Assembly: GCA_905147135.1 (NCBI GenBank)
Contig: LR990054.1
Coordinates: 15,599,001-15,663,000, forward strand
Source of the DNA: Blastobasis lacticolella
Lineage: Eukaryota; Arthropoda; Insecta; Lepidoptera; Blastobasidae
Length of the DNA: 64,000 bases
Direction of reading: 5' to 3'
Shown in pieces: positions 1 to 11,982 of this stretch (position 1 is its first letter; every line of letters begins with the position of its first letter). The notes beneath the pieces are model-generated. The model saw only the letters and a list, made by a program, of their open reading frames with translations. It was not told the origin of the DNA and searched no databases. The position numbers were made by a program, and so were the translations under genes.

Positions 1-126
1 ATCGGTTAGTGTTCAACTAATGTATATAACTCTGAAAATAGTCATTGGTACATGGCCGCAGCGGGATTCGAACCCGGTACCTCTCGCTTGCGAGTTGGAT
101 ACTCAACCGCCCGGCTACCGACGCTC
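1..126 (-). repeat. SINE family A head, cut by the window edge
   Basis: The minus strand reads the tRNA-like head (GAGCGTCGGTAGCCGGGCGG), the B-box match GGGTTCGAATCCCGC and the start of the body (CATGTACCAATGAC). Confidence 0.75.
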
Positions 127-439
127 TTGCATAACAATATATAATTATGAAATAAACATTCAAGAAATTATTCTGATTGGCGGGAGAAATACATAATGCG
201 GTTAGACCAATATAGGCGCTAAAGGCAGATGCCGGAATTGATCCTTCAGATGATGATGATGAACCATCCAGACGACTTCCCCTGGCTTGATAGAGCTCAT
301 ATTGTACCACCACTACCAAAAGGTATAGACTGGCCGATTACTCAAACCTCAATCAATTTAATCTGATGATCACGGTTTTGGCAATGCTATATAGTGATAA
401 ACGAGCATACAGCCCGACTGATGATATACGCTAACTGCC

Positions 440-625
440 TATAATATATACGATTCATGCATTTAGTTTGCTGGTAACAAAAACGCAGACCCGCAAGTGC
501 ATTGTCCGCAATGCCTGAAGCCTCTAATTGCGCTGGCTACCGTATCCTTCAAACTGGAATACAACAATGCAGTAATAGATGAGGCGGTGGTAGACAAGGC
601 GGACTCCTCAGGCTTTCTCAACGAT
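440..625 (+). repeat. Repeat family B copy
   Basis: Shares CTTCAAACTGGAATACAACA and GGCGGACTCCTCAGGC with copies at 9540-9815 and 53640-53905. This copy lacks the GTGACAAACG start. A weaker second piece (CTCCTCAGGCTTGACAGAG) is near 788. Confidence 0.55.
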
Positions 626-1515
626 ATTTGCTCCACCACACATTCCAACCGCTTCAACTCTTGTGTAGCCGGGATCTACAGCGGCGACCACACACAGGTA
701 CTGAGTATTGACACTCAGACGCGCCCGAGGAGAAGCTAATATTATACTGCCTTGGAAGCCGCAACAATTTTTATTCAAAAGTAACAGGCTCCTCAGGCTT
801 GACAGAGATTTGATTCTACCATCTACAATAATAGCGTTGTCCTTTTCGGAATCAAATAAACTCAAATACTGGCCGTATGAACACCGGCAGAAAAGAAGCA
901 CCACATGTAGTAAAATGGTCTTAAAAGAAGACTAATGTCTTAAAATGCAAGGCAGACCATCTATTACCTCCGTTGACAGTGAACAGTATTTTTTGTTCAG
1001 TATTTTTAATGCTATCTCCAATCCGGCTAAAAAACATGGAGATTACGGCAATACTTTGCATTCAATATGAGGGGTCTTTAGTTCTGGTGAGGTGGGACTG
1101 TGTCGGAATACACTGCCGTTGGTTTTTACGTGAAACGTCTACCTTGGCAGCTTTGAGACGATCTAGAAACCGCCTCGCTCGCTCAGCGCCGGACATTGGA
1201 GGACCCACGTGTGGCCCATGGCCCCTCTTTTCGTCGATAGCCGTGATTTGTATATCTAGGTCTTGAACAGGCTTAGGTCGACATATTAAGTTTTCGTATA
1301 TGTTTTTCCACCTTTCCCTTTTTTGTACTAAATATATTGTCCAAATTACACCTATTTTTGTATGGATCGATTGTTTTAGACAAACTCAATAAATACAGGA
1401 AAGTGAGTCACGTGTAAGTCGTGAGTTTGTGCTAAATAGAAATGCGCGGGTGCGCGCGTTTCACGTCAAAAACCTAACCGGCTAATAATATAATATAATA
1501 TAATCGGCCGAAAAA
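626..1515. other. No gene seen; degraded repeat pieces
   Basis: Contains a second scrap of repeat B near 788 and a GGAGATTACGGCAATAC scrap of repeat D near 1038. Otherwise unassigned AT-rich sequence without splice-framed coding signal. 1520-1780 is likely a minus-strand LINE end with a TTCA-type tail. Confidence 0.5.
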
Positions 1516-1959
1516 TATCGCTAAACTCAGACCAAGTTTATTCATTCGTTCATTCATTCATGTTTATTGATAATTGTTAAATTACAAGTCAATTACAGTA
1601 TTAGTTTGTCAAGCTACGAGAAATAACATATTCACTTAGTACATTAGGATATACATAATTATACTCAAATATCATCTAAACTATTAAACAGATTTTAATT
1701 AAACTAAGCTAAAACCATCTCTATCAAACTAAAGAAAACTGCATCGAAATCGGTCAATTCAGGGGCTTCGATTCTTTAGGCAGATACACACATGTACAGA
1801 GCCACAGATACACAGCCACCCACCAAAACCCCGCTTTTTGGTCGAGGATTAATAGATGAGGTCGTTCGCTGTTTTTTTCTCTGTTCTGTGTGTTTTGTGT
1901 TTAGTATTTTATTTGGACTCCATTGAGCTGATACTCTGTTGATCACGACGCGTAGGTTA

Positions 1960-2180
1960 GAATGAACGTTTCTCGCTCGTACGATTCGGATGTGGAATGA
2001 GCTCCCAGCCACAGTTTCCTTTGGACTATGACATGGGATCGTTCAAGAGGTATTAAATGTCTCTTCAGCGGCGGGCAACGCATTGATGACTCCCCTGGTG
2101 TTGCTGATGTCCATAAGCGGCGGTGACCACTTTTCATCAGGTGGCCCGCTTGCCTGTTTATCTACCGTATAACATAAAAA
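1960..2180 (+). repeat. LINE C-terminal fragment (family C)
   Basis: The translation keeps the common LINE C-terminal pattern WNELPATV and continues through a degraded end, ACTTTTCATCAGGTGGCCCG, to a CATAAAAAAA tail. The same segment occurs at 7465, 10985, 11340, 20159, 21060 and 26690. Confidence 0.6.
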
Positions 2181-3835
2181 AACAGCTTGATTTATTTATC
2201 TTTGGGGATTTCCAAATAGGTATAATGAATTAATTCCTCTTCAATGTTGATGTTATTTAAGTATTAAATTGACATCATTCGATTCCGTATAGCTGTGCGA
2301 TAAGTGACTACCTATTATTAAAATAACATAAACAAATTATTATTTCTAGGAAATACTTGTTTCTGTTGGGATGCAAATGTAAAGCTATTTCTCTTTTTTC
2401 CTTATAACTTAACAATCTTTAGTTTTTATATTATGCCCTTTTTAAAATAATACACTATAAAATAGTACATCACTGCACACAGATTAGCATAGTACCCAGA
2501 GTATAGTGAGCCATACTAGAGTTAGCTTGTTGATTCGGCAATATTTAGTTTAAATCAATCAAATATTTCAGTTTTTAATGTCCATTCGCGATAAGAAAAA
2601 GAGAGTAAAGGTCACACTGGAGTATAACTCAAGCAATTTAAATATAATTTAAAAAAATCAACTTAATTGTCTCAAATTTAAAATAAAGTCAAGGATATTT
2701 GCTTAACAGCCAGTCTCGTATCTGTTTATTCCAACCGGCGAGATATTCATTTTTATTATTTTCTGCCGTCAACTGGACACTGAACTAAGCTTTCTAACTT
2801 GTTGTGTATACCTATTTGTTGAATATACCTTTTTCTAATATTAATTTTTGTAGCTCCGCTGATAAAAACCGGACTTTAAAGATGAAACGCCGAATATCAT
2901 CCCTCCTTTTCTTTGGGCGTTTTAATATAAATAGCTCACAGCAAAATCTCAACAATGCAAGAGGAAAAGCGTCTAGCGCCATCTAGCGCACTTTCCCCGT
3001 AAATCTTTCCCATTATCATCCTCTAACTGCGTCTCCTCGCACCACGGATGCTTTTCGCACGTGTCAGCGGTCGCAAACGCTTTCCAACATTACTGGATAG
3101 ATGGATCTGTATTACCTCCTTGCAAATCCGATGCAATGAACGTTGAGCCAGTTGCATACAATAAAGAAATTTCTACTTATTTTTCGTAGGTACAGAACAC
3201 GACACATTTACTGACAAAAAACAGTACAAATGGAGCTAACGTTGCTATGCGCGTCTATAGAAACGCCAGCTTATCTTTTACTGGTTTTATGTGGACTGTG
3301 CCTTCCTAAGATAAACATGAATTATGCCAGCTTGTAAAATGGGGGTATCAGTAACGTGTTAGCCACGGGTGGCAGTGACCACTTACCATCAGGTGACCTG
3401 CATGCTCATTTCCCTCCTTCTAATAATATTAAAATTTTATTCGGTCAGACGCATCCATTTGGGACGGACCTTTAATCGTTGTTCTACTTTTTGTAACTAA
3501 TGTTTGTTCTAATAGAACAGACGGGGGAAAAATCACATATATTCTAGAGTGTACTTATAGACATAGACGTATCTTTATTTGGTCCAATAAGACATTCAAA
3601 AAACTTAAAACTAACAGAATAAGTACATATTAAGAAAGCAGGGCGATTGGGCGACCAAATTGGACCAGCCTCAGCTTAATGCTATGAATGGCAGCAGCCA
3701 AACACAGCGCTGGTTTTCAGACTGACCCATAATAGAGCTCGATGCGCGCACTACGCGAACGACGTGCACAGAAATTATAATACCAATATGTATAATACAA
3801 AATAAAGAAAAGAAATTTACATGTATAACAATTAA
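2181..3835. other. No gene seen upstream of the OBP cluster
   Basis: Unassigned AT-rich sequence. Features are a CTCF-like site near 2972, a small palindromic element at 3221-3290, a family C tail scrap near 3352-3410 and a LINE 3' scrap (CAGCGCTGGTTTTCAGACTG) near 3700. Confidence 0.5.
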
Positions 3836-4325
3836 TATTTTATTTTATTTTATTTTATTTACTTAAGGAAAGCCAACAGCAGTTATTACAATAAAAACAA
3901 TAATAACATTACATAGCCAATTATAGGCCTCCACTGATAAAAATACAATAGACAAAAAGAAGTACAACCGTTGAGGAAACACAACAACTTAAGCCTAAAA
4001 ATTATCTTTGCTCGACTCGATTTATCAAATTACTTACGTTACAGTGTGTCAAAGTAATACTTAAGAACACGATTTCTCGCCGATTCACAACTTATATTAA
4101 ACAGGTCAATGTCAACAACTTTGGACAAGATGTTAAAATTTTGAGCTACTAGTAACAGAAAGGTATTCCTCCTATAGTTGGTGGTATCTTCAGGAACATA
4201 AAGAGGGTAGTGGTGTCTAAAGGATCTTACAGGCGCTTTAATAAAAATACGAGAGAGAAGAGCTATAAAACTTATATAACTTATCAAACCCATCAACAGT
4301 GTCGCTGTTGTTCGAATTGACATGA
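3836..4325 (-). repeat. 5'-truncated LINE 3' end with (AAAAT)n tail
   Basis: A 94-residue minus frame (4323-4039) resembles a LINE C-terminus (SFRHHYPLYVPEDTTNYRRN, NFNILSKVVDIDLF). It is followed by an AT-rich 3' UTR and a TTTTA-unit tail (plus strand 3838-3860). It lies just upstream of the OBP gene 1 promoter. Confidence 0.6.
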
Positions 4326-4657
4326 TATTTTAAAATGGCAACACTTAGCTCCATGTATGGTCCTCGGGTCAGATAAGTTTGTAGCACTATACTGTATGAC
4401 AATAAATTCTCACCTTCTCTCTCATCTCAGACTGATACAAGTACAGTTCCGCAGACCCCCTTTCTTTTCGTCGAAGGTTAAAAAAAACTCAAGATCCCAG
4501 TTTCCATTTTGCCCGCAGCTTACAATAAAATCAACAAGGAAAGTGCAACGTTCTCCATACAATAAAACATGTATAATGATATCACAACAATACTCCCCTC
4601 TTGACCTTTGATAGCTAATCATACAGAGACATTGTTTACAATGTCTTGGCCACTTTT

Positions 4658-4692
4658 TATAAATATAATGGCATTAAGTGACAGAGAGCAGT
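4658..4692 (+). promoter_or_regulatory. Core promoter of OBP gene 1 (TATA box and initiator)
   Basis: TATAAATA sits at 4658-4665. An arthropod-type initiator core CAGT follows at 4689-4692, about 31 bp downstream, the usual TATA-to-start spacing. That would give a 5' leader of about 48 nt before the ATG at 4738. Inferred from motif spacing only. Confidence 0.5.
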
Positions 4693-4737
4693 AGTGTGAA
4701 TTATATTGGAGTGTTAACAAGTGTTTTGTTTGACAAA

Positions 4738-7700
4738 ATGTTTAAAATCGTCCTATTTTGTGCTTTTCTTGGGGTGAGATTGAAATTTTGTTTTGTTACG
4801 AGGAAATAGAGAGATAAATCGATATTGATCTGTTTATTGTATCGAGTGACTTTATTTGTTCTTTTTTGTTCGTAAATTATATATTACTAGCTTTGACCGC
4901 GTGGATTTCGAAATATAAATTCTTGTTAAAACGTTAAGGCTAGTTTTCCCCAAGCACGCCGAATTACATTGGCTTGTATAGCCAATAATACCTATAAATA
5001 ATATCAAATGAAATGGATAGCAATATTGAAAATATGATCAAACTACGTATGAATAAAGCGCACTCGGGTGTCTAGTTTATAAACTATCTGTGTGACTAAT
5101 TTCGTCCAAATCCATTGAGCTATTTTCGCTTGATTAAGTAACAAACAAATGTATAAACTTTCACGTTTATAATATTATGTTTAGAGTAGGATTAGCAGTA
5201 ATTTTTATTTTAAAAAGTCATGTTGGAACTTGATTTGCAAAGTTTGATGACTCATAATTTTTTACTAATTATAGCCCATGAATAAGCTTAAGGAATACAG
5301 TATTTTTTCCTCTTTTCAGCTAACCATCGCTAAGAATAGAAATGCTAGCTTGGTAAGTTTTATTGGCTTATTTATTGATACAGATCCATACACTAACAAA
5401 TATAGAACCCAATAAAATATGTTGCATAATGCTCTCCATGGGAAGAGCACCAGCGAGCAAAAATTTTATCACGGCTCCACTGACATTGGGTCGTTTAACC
5501 CTTCTAGGGCTATTTCTCAAATTAAGGATGATAATATTGATAGCTCACAGTTTGGATGAGATAGTGAAAAATAGTTTATTAATCTATTCGATTATCGATT
5601 ATCATTCTCATAGAATTCGAAATCGATAGTTATGCTGTATGTATTATAAAAAACAAACTACATTTTTTCTTTTGAATCAATAATTTATTAATACGACAAT
5701 AAAAACCCTTCCACATCGACGATTTCGAGACATGCGTATTTTTATTCGGTCAGTCTTACTGTACTAATCAGTAGAATATGTGCGAGACGAAATCGTTGTT
5801 TTTAAAGGTCCTTTAGGTTCACCCTAAACAAGGAATGAGAATTTAGTTACAAAAAATAATATAATTACCTAAATTTTAATTTTAAATGATCGATTATTAT
5901 ATTTGAAAACCGATTTTTGTTAGTCTGTTGTTGTTCGTTATGCGTGGCTTTTCACTAAAGAGACGATAAGCGACTATGAAGTACGACATTATCCGTACTA
6001 CATTTTACTAAAAAAAAATGTGACACTTCATGAGCGTGAGCCAAGGACCAAGAATTAGACGGTGAGCTGTCAAAATTATCATCCTAAATTAAACTGTGCA
6101 TAGGGGTAGTGATTACCGATGCCGTCGCCAAGCAAGGCACCAAGTGTACGGTGCACAACATAGCCTCTAACTATGCGTCTAACTATGGCCGCCTGGAGTC
6201 CAGCAGAGTAGAATAGCACCAACCCCTTACACTCGTGGGTGTCGTACAAGGCGACTCATGTTTCAGAGAAAAAAATCAAAGTCTCCGTAGGCTGGAAGAT
6301 GAGCAGCAGCGACTTCCATTGTTATATTTACAACACTGCGATCTCCAACCCGCCTGACAAGCGTGGAGATTACGGCAATAACCTCTCCTTTCGTGGAAGA
6401 GGCCCTTAGTCCTTCAGTGGACTGTTATAGGCTGTGATGATGATGCGTCTAACTAGCCTCACCTTTCAGTGGTGTTGTCTCCAGTTTTACCTTCGCAGCT
6501 GCAGAGTTTCAGTGTGTGATTTTGAGGAAAATGTTATTTGACGAATGATGTGTTTCTACTTATTTTTGTTTGTACAGAAACCTCTGTCGGTTTGCTGCGA
6601 GATACCTGAAATGGGGAAGGAAAGCAATCTCCTGGCTTGCTCCAATCCTAAGCCTGATGGGCCGGTAAGAGATTTAGCATTACTGCAATTTCTTAATTTT
6701 GTAATAGTTTTTACTTTACTTTTGTCTCACAGATTGCGCGAACGCACAGGGATCTAACTAACTGATATTACTTGACAGACGATCGTTACTGGAATAGGCC
6801 TACGATAAGTCCGTATTGACTTACAGTAGTAAAAATTATAAAGTGTGGATATGGCAATAATCCGTCCTTGGAATGTCGATCAAACATTACATAAAATTTG
6901 TATGAAAATCGTACCGCCTTAAGTAGTAATGAGTGCCCGTGTTACTGTTTTCCAGTGCAACGACGTCCAATGCGTCTTCGAGAAATCTGGGTTCCTCACA
7001 AACAACTCCACTTTGAATAAGGAAGCGTACAAGCAGCACCTACTCGACTGGGTCAAGGATAATCCACAGTTCACTGTAGCTATCAACAAAGTCATAAACG
7101 ACTGCGTAGACAAAGACACCCGTCAGCTCTTAGAGGACAGTTGCAAGGCGTATGATGTCTTCGCCTGCACTACCATTACTTTAATAAAGGTATGACATCA
7201 TCATATTCATCATTGTTTTTTTTATAGCAGTAGGGTGGCAAACAAGCTTACGGCCTGCCTGATGGTAAGCAGTCACTGCAGCCTATGGACGTTTGCAATA
7301 CTAGGGGCATCACCCACGCGTTGCCGACCCTGTAAAAACCTTTTTACCCCTTTCTTGAAGAACTCCATGTTGTACTCATGCATAGTGGTTAGTTTTGGCT
7401 TCTGCTAGGGCCGGTTAAGAGGTAGGGTCCGGGTAATTACAATATGTCTATAGGCAGCAGTGACAACTTTTTTTTTTATGTCATACAGGCAACAGGCAAG
7501 CGGGCCACCTGCTGGAAAGTGGTCACCACTGCCTATAGACATTAGTAACACCAAAAGTATCGCCAATGCGTTGCCCACCTCTATAACACGTTGCTCTCGC
7601 AGCAAATAGACAAATGCCCTTCACTGCCAAAGCCACGGTTCCCCAAATTCCCACCCCATGGAGCACTGGAAACCTTACTCACCGGCAGAAACACAACACT

Positions 7701-8283
7701 TTTTAAAAGAGTGTTGTTTAGCTGCGGTATTCTGTAAGGTGGAGGTACTTCCCCAGTCGGGCGGCTCCAATTCGAACGGGATACCCCGCTATGCCCTACC
7801 TCTCTTTCCATCAGAGAGACCTGCTTGCCTGTTTGTCTACCGTATGAATTGAAAAAAGAAAGAAAAGTTGTTGTGTCTGAAGTCGTGTTCAGGCTTACGA
7901 CGCGAAGTTGCTGAAGACCGAGCGAAGTTGAGTACTATGTAGGCGAGTGGAATCGGCCTTCAAACGAATTTGACAGCTAGCATCATGAAGATCTGGAGTT
8001 ATATTCGCTTGTATCACTCCGTAGTTACTTATTCGATTTTCGACTATGATTCTATACATATAAAGTTATGGTCTCTCGGTAAACTTTGCTTATAATTTAT
8101 GGAAATCTTTGCTTTAATAAACATTAATACATACGTATTATTCATTGTCATAATTACACTAGATACGGCCCTGATAAATCTCTCTCACTTTCTCCAAATT
8201 CATCAACCTGTTCATACCTGAACTAAAACTCTGTCTTTTCACAGAAATGTCCTGACGAGGCGTGGTCCTGCAATTTACCCTAA
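4738..8283 (+). CDS. Plus-C odorant-binding protein, gene 1 (5 exons, 142 aa)
   Basis: Spliced model by eye: exons 4738-4773, 5320-5352, 6578-6664, 6956-7189 and 8245-8283 (TAA). All introns are GT-AG and phase 0, and the coding sum of 429 nt gives 142 residues. The N-terminus MFKIVLFCAFLG plus exon 2 forms a signal peptide. Exon 3 carries the VCCEIP motif. Exon 4 begins on Cys and follows C-X4-C-X43-C-X12-C-X7-C, then X8 and CP at the start of exon 5. The double Cys near the N-terminus and the Pro directly after the sixth core Cys mark the Plus-C class of insect OBPs, small secreted helical carriers of hydrophobic ligands. It has 10 mature cysteines where genes 2 and 3 have 12: the one before CC and the last one are missing. 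A polyA signal AATAAA lies at 8350-8355. Introns 2 and 4 hold repeats. Ligand and tissue cannot be read from sequence. Confidence 0.87.
6165..6440 (+). repeat. ATGATG-tailed repeat family D, in OBP gene 1 intron 2
   Basis: Shared blocks are GTAGAATAGCACCAACCCCT, CGATCTCCAACCCGCCTG, GTGGAGATTACGGCAATAAC and an end in GATGATGATG. Other copies are at 9887, 26155, 35290, 35985 and 56145. The tail resembles RTE-mobilised SINEs. Confidence 0.7.
7215..7430 (-). repeat. LINE 3' end (family G) in OBP gene 1 intron 4
   Basis: Plus strand GGTGGCAAACAAGCTTACGG and GAACTCCATGTTGTACTC match the copies at 49690 and 54536. Coding sense is minus. Confidence 0.6.
7465..7855 (-). repeat. LINE 3' end (family C) in OBP gene 1 intron 4
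   Basis: Near-identical to 10985-11340: CAAGCGGGCCACCTG, ATGGAGCACTGGAAACCTTA and CCCAGTCGGGCGGCTCCAAT occur in the same order. Minus-sense C-terminal LINE sequence. Confidence 0.65.
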
Positions 8284-8355
8284 AACAAAACACGACATCA
8301 AAGCCTCACACCGAAGCCGCCAGCAATGAATGAATTCTTGAATGAATATAATAAA

Positions 8356-9534
8356 ATGTTCCCTATAATTATAATATTCCGGTGTTGAGACACTTTTGTA
8401 AATATTTAGATAGAAACATCGATTTTCGGAGCAGTAAGAACAAAGTTTCCATGTGTTTCAGAGACAATTATACCTACTACTTACTTACTAAATATTATAA
8501 AAAATAAACTGTTTGTAACATTTTTATACAGCACTTTTAAATGCCAAGGTCACATTTCAAACCATCATTCGTTCGGAACCCGACAAGGACTTGTCGGATG
8601 TTCTTGGTCAGTGATCACTTACCGTCAGGTGACCAGGAATCCAATTCTAGCGTCATGCGACATAATATCTAATTCGATAAAATATCGATTGGCCTATATC
8701 GAGTGAACATATTACTAAAATATCGAAAATTTCAGAAGACTCAGCTCCCTAATTTATCGAACTTGGCTCTATCGAATTGGAATTGATTCGCAAGTTTGCA
8801 TTCTAGCAGAATACCAAAAACGAACAAAAATTAAATTACAATCCAATTAAAATTCAATAGACAATTAGTAACAGTATCAGAATCCCAAATCGTGTCAAAC
8901 TGCCAGTAAGCTGCGGTTGCAATCCAATAACAATTCGATCGAAGCTAATAAATTAGCGGACTCGAGACCCTGCTTGCACATTTGTCTCTAATATAAAAAA
9001 AAAAAGAAATGCAAGTATTTGGAAATTATTAGGTTGTTACTTACATAGCGAAATCGTAAGAAGTAGTTTTTAGTCTTCAAATTGCCTTTAACTGATTTAT
9101 TAATATACAAAAATCAGCAAATGAAGGTGATTAGACGTCCATACTAAATTTCTCTCGTCATTCCTTCATTCGTTTGAGTGTTTAGTGATTGTATTATGGT
9201 TTATAATCTTAGTAAATAAATTCAATGGTGCGCCAAAAGGGTTTCTATAGGTTAATGATTTATAATAAAGCAGTTAAATCGAAAAAAGCACAAGTCACCA
9301 CTAGATGGCGTTGTTTTGTGATTTCATTATTTCCTTTTTCATTGCTTTGTATTGTATTATTTATTAACATGCAGAAATCTATTTCGCGCACAAATACATC
9401 TAACCCTTGAAGGAATGTCGATCAAACTTACATAAAATTTGTATGAAAATCGTACCACCTTAATAGTCTAATAAGGTGATATCATGTCACCATCAAAGTT
9501 GGATATATTTGGGATAGGTAGTGATCTTTTTTTA
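8356..9534. other. Intergenic, no gene seen
   Basis: Downstream of OBP gene 1. Several ATCGA-rich AT sequences, a family C scrap at about 8610-8635 (GATCACTTACCGTCAGGTGA) and a CTCF-like site at 9298. No coding signal. Confidence 0.5.
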
Positions 9535-9815
9535 TTTTTTTATGCTACTCAGTGACAAACGTTCCGACAGCCCACCTGATGGTAAGTGGTAACTGTCGCC
9601 CATAACATCTACAATTCATACATTAAGATTGCAGGAAACAAAAATGCAGAACCACAGGCGCGTTGGCACTGTACTAAGATGAAATGCGTCATGCCTGTAA
9701 TTTCGCTGGCTACCTTTCCCTCAAACCGGAACACAACAATGCAAGCACTGTTTCTTGGCGGCAGAAATAAATAAGGCGGTGGTACTCCCTGACTCCTCAG
9801 GCTTGACAGAGCTCT
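9535..9815 (+). repeat. Repeat family B copy
   Basis: Begins TATGCTACTCAGTGACAAAC and continues through GGAACACAACAATGCAAGCA to ACTCCTCAGGCTTGACAGAG. Confidence 0.62.
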
Positions 9816-9886
9816 TCCACATGTGAATTCAAACTCATGCTCCAGACTTTCCAACGTCTACGGAAACCTTATAACTTTTAAGTCAT

Positions 9887-10125
9887 CATCATCATCATCA
9901 TCATCACAGCCCATAACAATCCACTGCAGGACTTCGGACCTCTCCCACGAAAGGGGAGGTCATTGCCATAATCTCCACGCTTGGCAGGCGGGTTGGAGAT
10001 CGCAGTGCAGTTGATGTAAATCTACCCAGAAAGATGCTGCCCACCTTTCGGATTTGTCCCTTAGTCGCCTCTTACGACACCCACGGGAAGAGATGGGGTG
10101 GTGCTATTCTTTGAGGTGGCGGCAC
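9887..10125 (-). repeat. Repeat family D, minus strand
   Basis: Starts (plus strand) with ATCATCATCATCATC, the complement of the family tail, then CACGCTTGGCAGGCGGG and a degraded CACCACCCCATC head. Confidence 0.7.
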
Positions 10126-10358
10126 CACGCACCACTTTTAAGTTAAATTACTTATTTCTAAGAATCGTGGCAATCAAGGCTGATTATGTAGTTTGGGCAA
10201 ATTTTAAGTTAGCTGCGGTAATTGTCACCGGTCCCGATGGCTCGCCACGCGGCGGGACAAGGCCTCAATTACAATGGTGTAGAGTTGGCTATACGGTCTC
10301 GGTTGCGGGTTTTGGACCAGGGTTTGTTGAATCGCTCGCGTCTACATTAGCGCTCGCG

Positions 10359-10361
<3 letters not shown>

Positions 10362-10436
<75 letters not shown>
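10362..10436. repeat. (TA)n microsatellite
   Basis: Uninterrupted AT/TA dinucleotides for about 75 bp. Confidence 0.97.
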
Positions 10437-10438
<2 letters not shown>

Positions 10439-10499
10439 GTACAATATCTTATATAACTATATATACTTTCTATTTGTGTCTAATTTTTAACTCGATTCT

Positions 10500-10850
10500 T
10501 CAAACTGAAGATCGAGACATGTGTCAAAACACTATTCATCTTTTTTTTTTTTTTTCTTTTAGAACAACAGCTGTTTCGTTATCTTTGGCTTTATTTTGTT
10601 CTGCTTTGTTTTTTTCTATTTAGTTATGTTTTATTTGTTTATTTTATAAAGTTTATATTCTCAAACACTTACTCAATGGGCATGGCTGAAAAACAGCGCT
10701 GTACGGAACCATACCGTCCCGTAACAGCATAAGCTGAGCCAGGTCCATTTGCCTTAGTTATTGTTTAGATGTAGTGGTAAAGCACGATATTTTTTTTAAG
10801 GCAATAAATGATTCTTATTCTTATTCTATTCTTATTCTTATTCTAATGCC
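10500..10850 (+). repeat. LINE 3' UTR with (TTCTTA)n tail
   Basis: T-rich stretch, then GCTGAAAAACAGCGCTGTAC, GGCAATAAATGATTCTTATT and a TTCTTA-unit tail ending near 10845. No coding remains. Confidence 0.5.
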
Positions 10851-10984
10851 TGTCTTTACGATAATAGAAAGAGATAGGTAGCGCATGTAAGCGCTTGCGT
10901 CGATGCGAGCGACTTTAAATGTAGGGCCCCAGAGTACAGAAGCCAGTAAATTAGCCGGTATAAATTGAATAGATGCGCGTACAA

Positions 10985-11590
10985 ACCACTTTTTTTTTTT
11001 TTATGTCATACGGTATGCAAACAGGCAAGCGGGCCACCTGATGGAAAGTGGTCACCACTGCCTATAGACATTAGCAACACCAAGAGTATGGCTAATGCGT
11101 TGCCCACCTCTATAACACGTTACTCTGGCAGCAAAAGGCAAATGCCACTCCACTGCCAAAGCCACGGTTCCCCAAATCCCCACCCCATGGAGCACTGGAA
11201 ACCTTACTCACCGGCAGAAACACAATACTATTTAAAAGAGTATTACTTAGCTGCGATATTCTGTAAGGTGGAGGTACTTCCCCAGTCGGGCGGCTCCAAT
11301 TCGAACGAGATACCCCGCTATGCCCTACCTCTCTTAAACATCTTAGTCTCTCATGACATAGGATCGTTCAGGAGGTATATTAGAGGTCTCTTTAGAGGCG
11401 GTCAACGCATCGGTAGCGCTCCTGGAGCCCTACTTTTGAAATTATTGAACTTTTCATGCCCTAATCATGCCTAAATCGAAATTGAAAATCCCTTGAATAG
11501 ACGTCAGCGCTTCCAAAATACAGCCTACGGTGTTGCTGATGTCCATAGGCGGCGGTGACCACTTTTCATCCGCTGGCCTGTTTGTCTGAA
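10985..11590. repeat. Two opposed LINE 3' ends of family C
   Basis: 10985-11340 runs minus (close copy of 7465-7855). 11340-11590 runs plus (CATAGGATCGTTCAGGAGG, then GTTGCTGATGTCCATAGGCG). Head-to-head truncated copies. Confidence 0.6.
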
Positions 11591-11982
11591 GTTAACTTAA
11601 AAATATCATAGGCCCTTTCTTTCCTTCTCCCCAATATTAAAAATCCTTCTCTCCAGTATTTATGACGCGCCTTGTCTTCTTTGTCGCTCTTGTACGCACA
11701 CTTGAACTAGTGGTGCTGGAAGGTTCCATCAACTGCGACGAGCAAAAAGCGAGTAGAGCTAGCAAATAAAAAGAGTTACAGGTGTAGCGAGCGGTGGCTA
11801 GGGCGTCCATTACACAATTTTACAATTACAAGTTTTACATTTGTGGAACTATAATGATAAGTTTTTAGTGAATGAAAGTAGAATGGTCACTGCTAAGCGC
11901 GTTTCTACCTAGCAAGAGCATTTCGGCAAGTTTACTGTCCCAGAGAACACCACTGATCGAGTTTTATCTTTGACAGGGTTGA

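Noticed and set aside
10098..10490. 130-aa plus-strand frame ending in Tyr-Ile repeats
   Set aside because: The repeats are a translated (TA)n microsatellite and the start lies in repeat D.
10965..11474. 169-aa plus-strand frame
   Set aside because: It runs across two opposed LINE ends and the real coding sense there is partly minus; no family resemblance in this frame.
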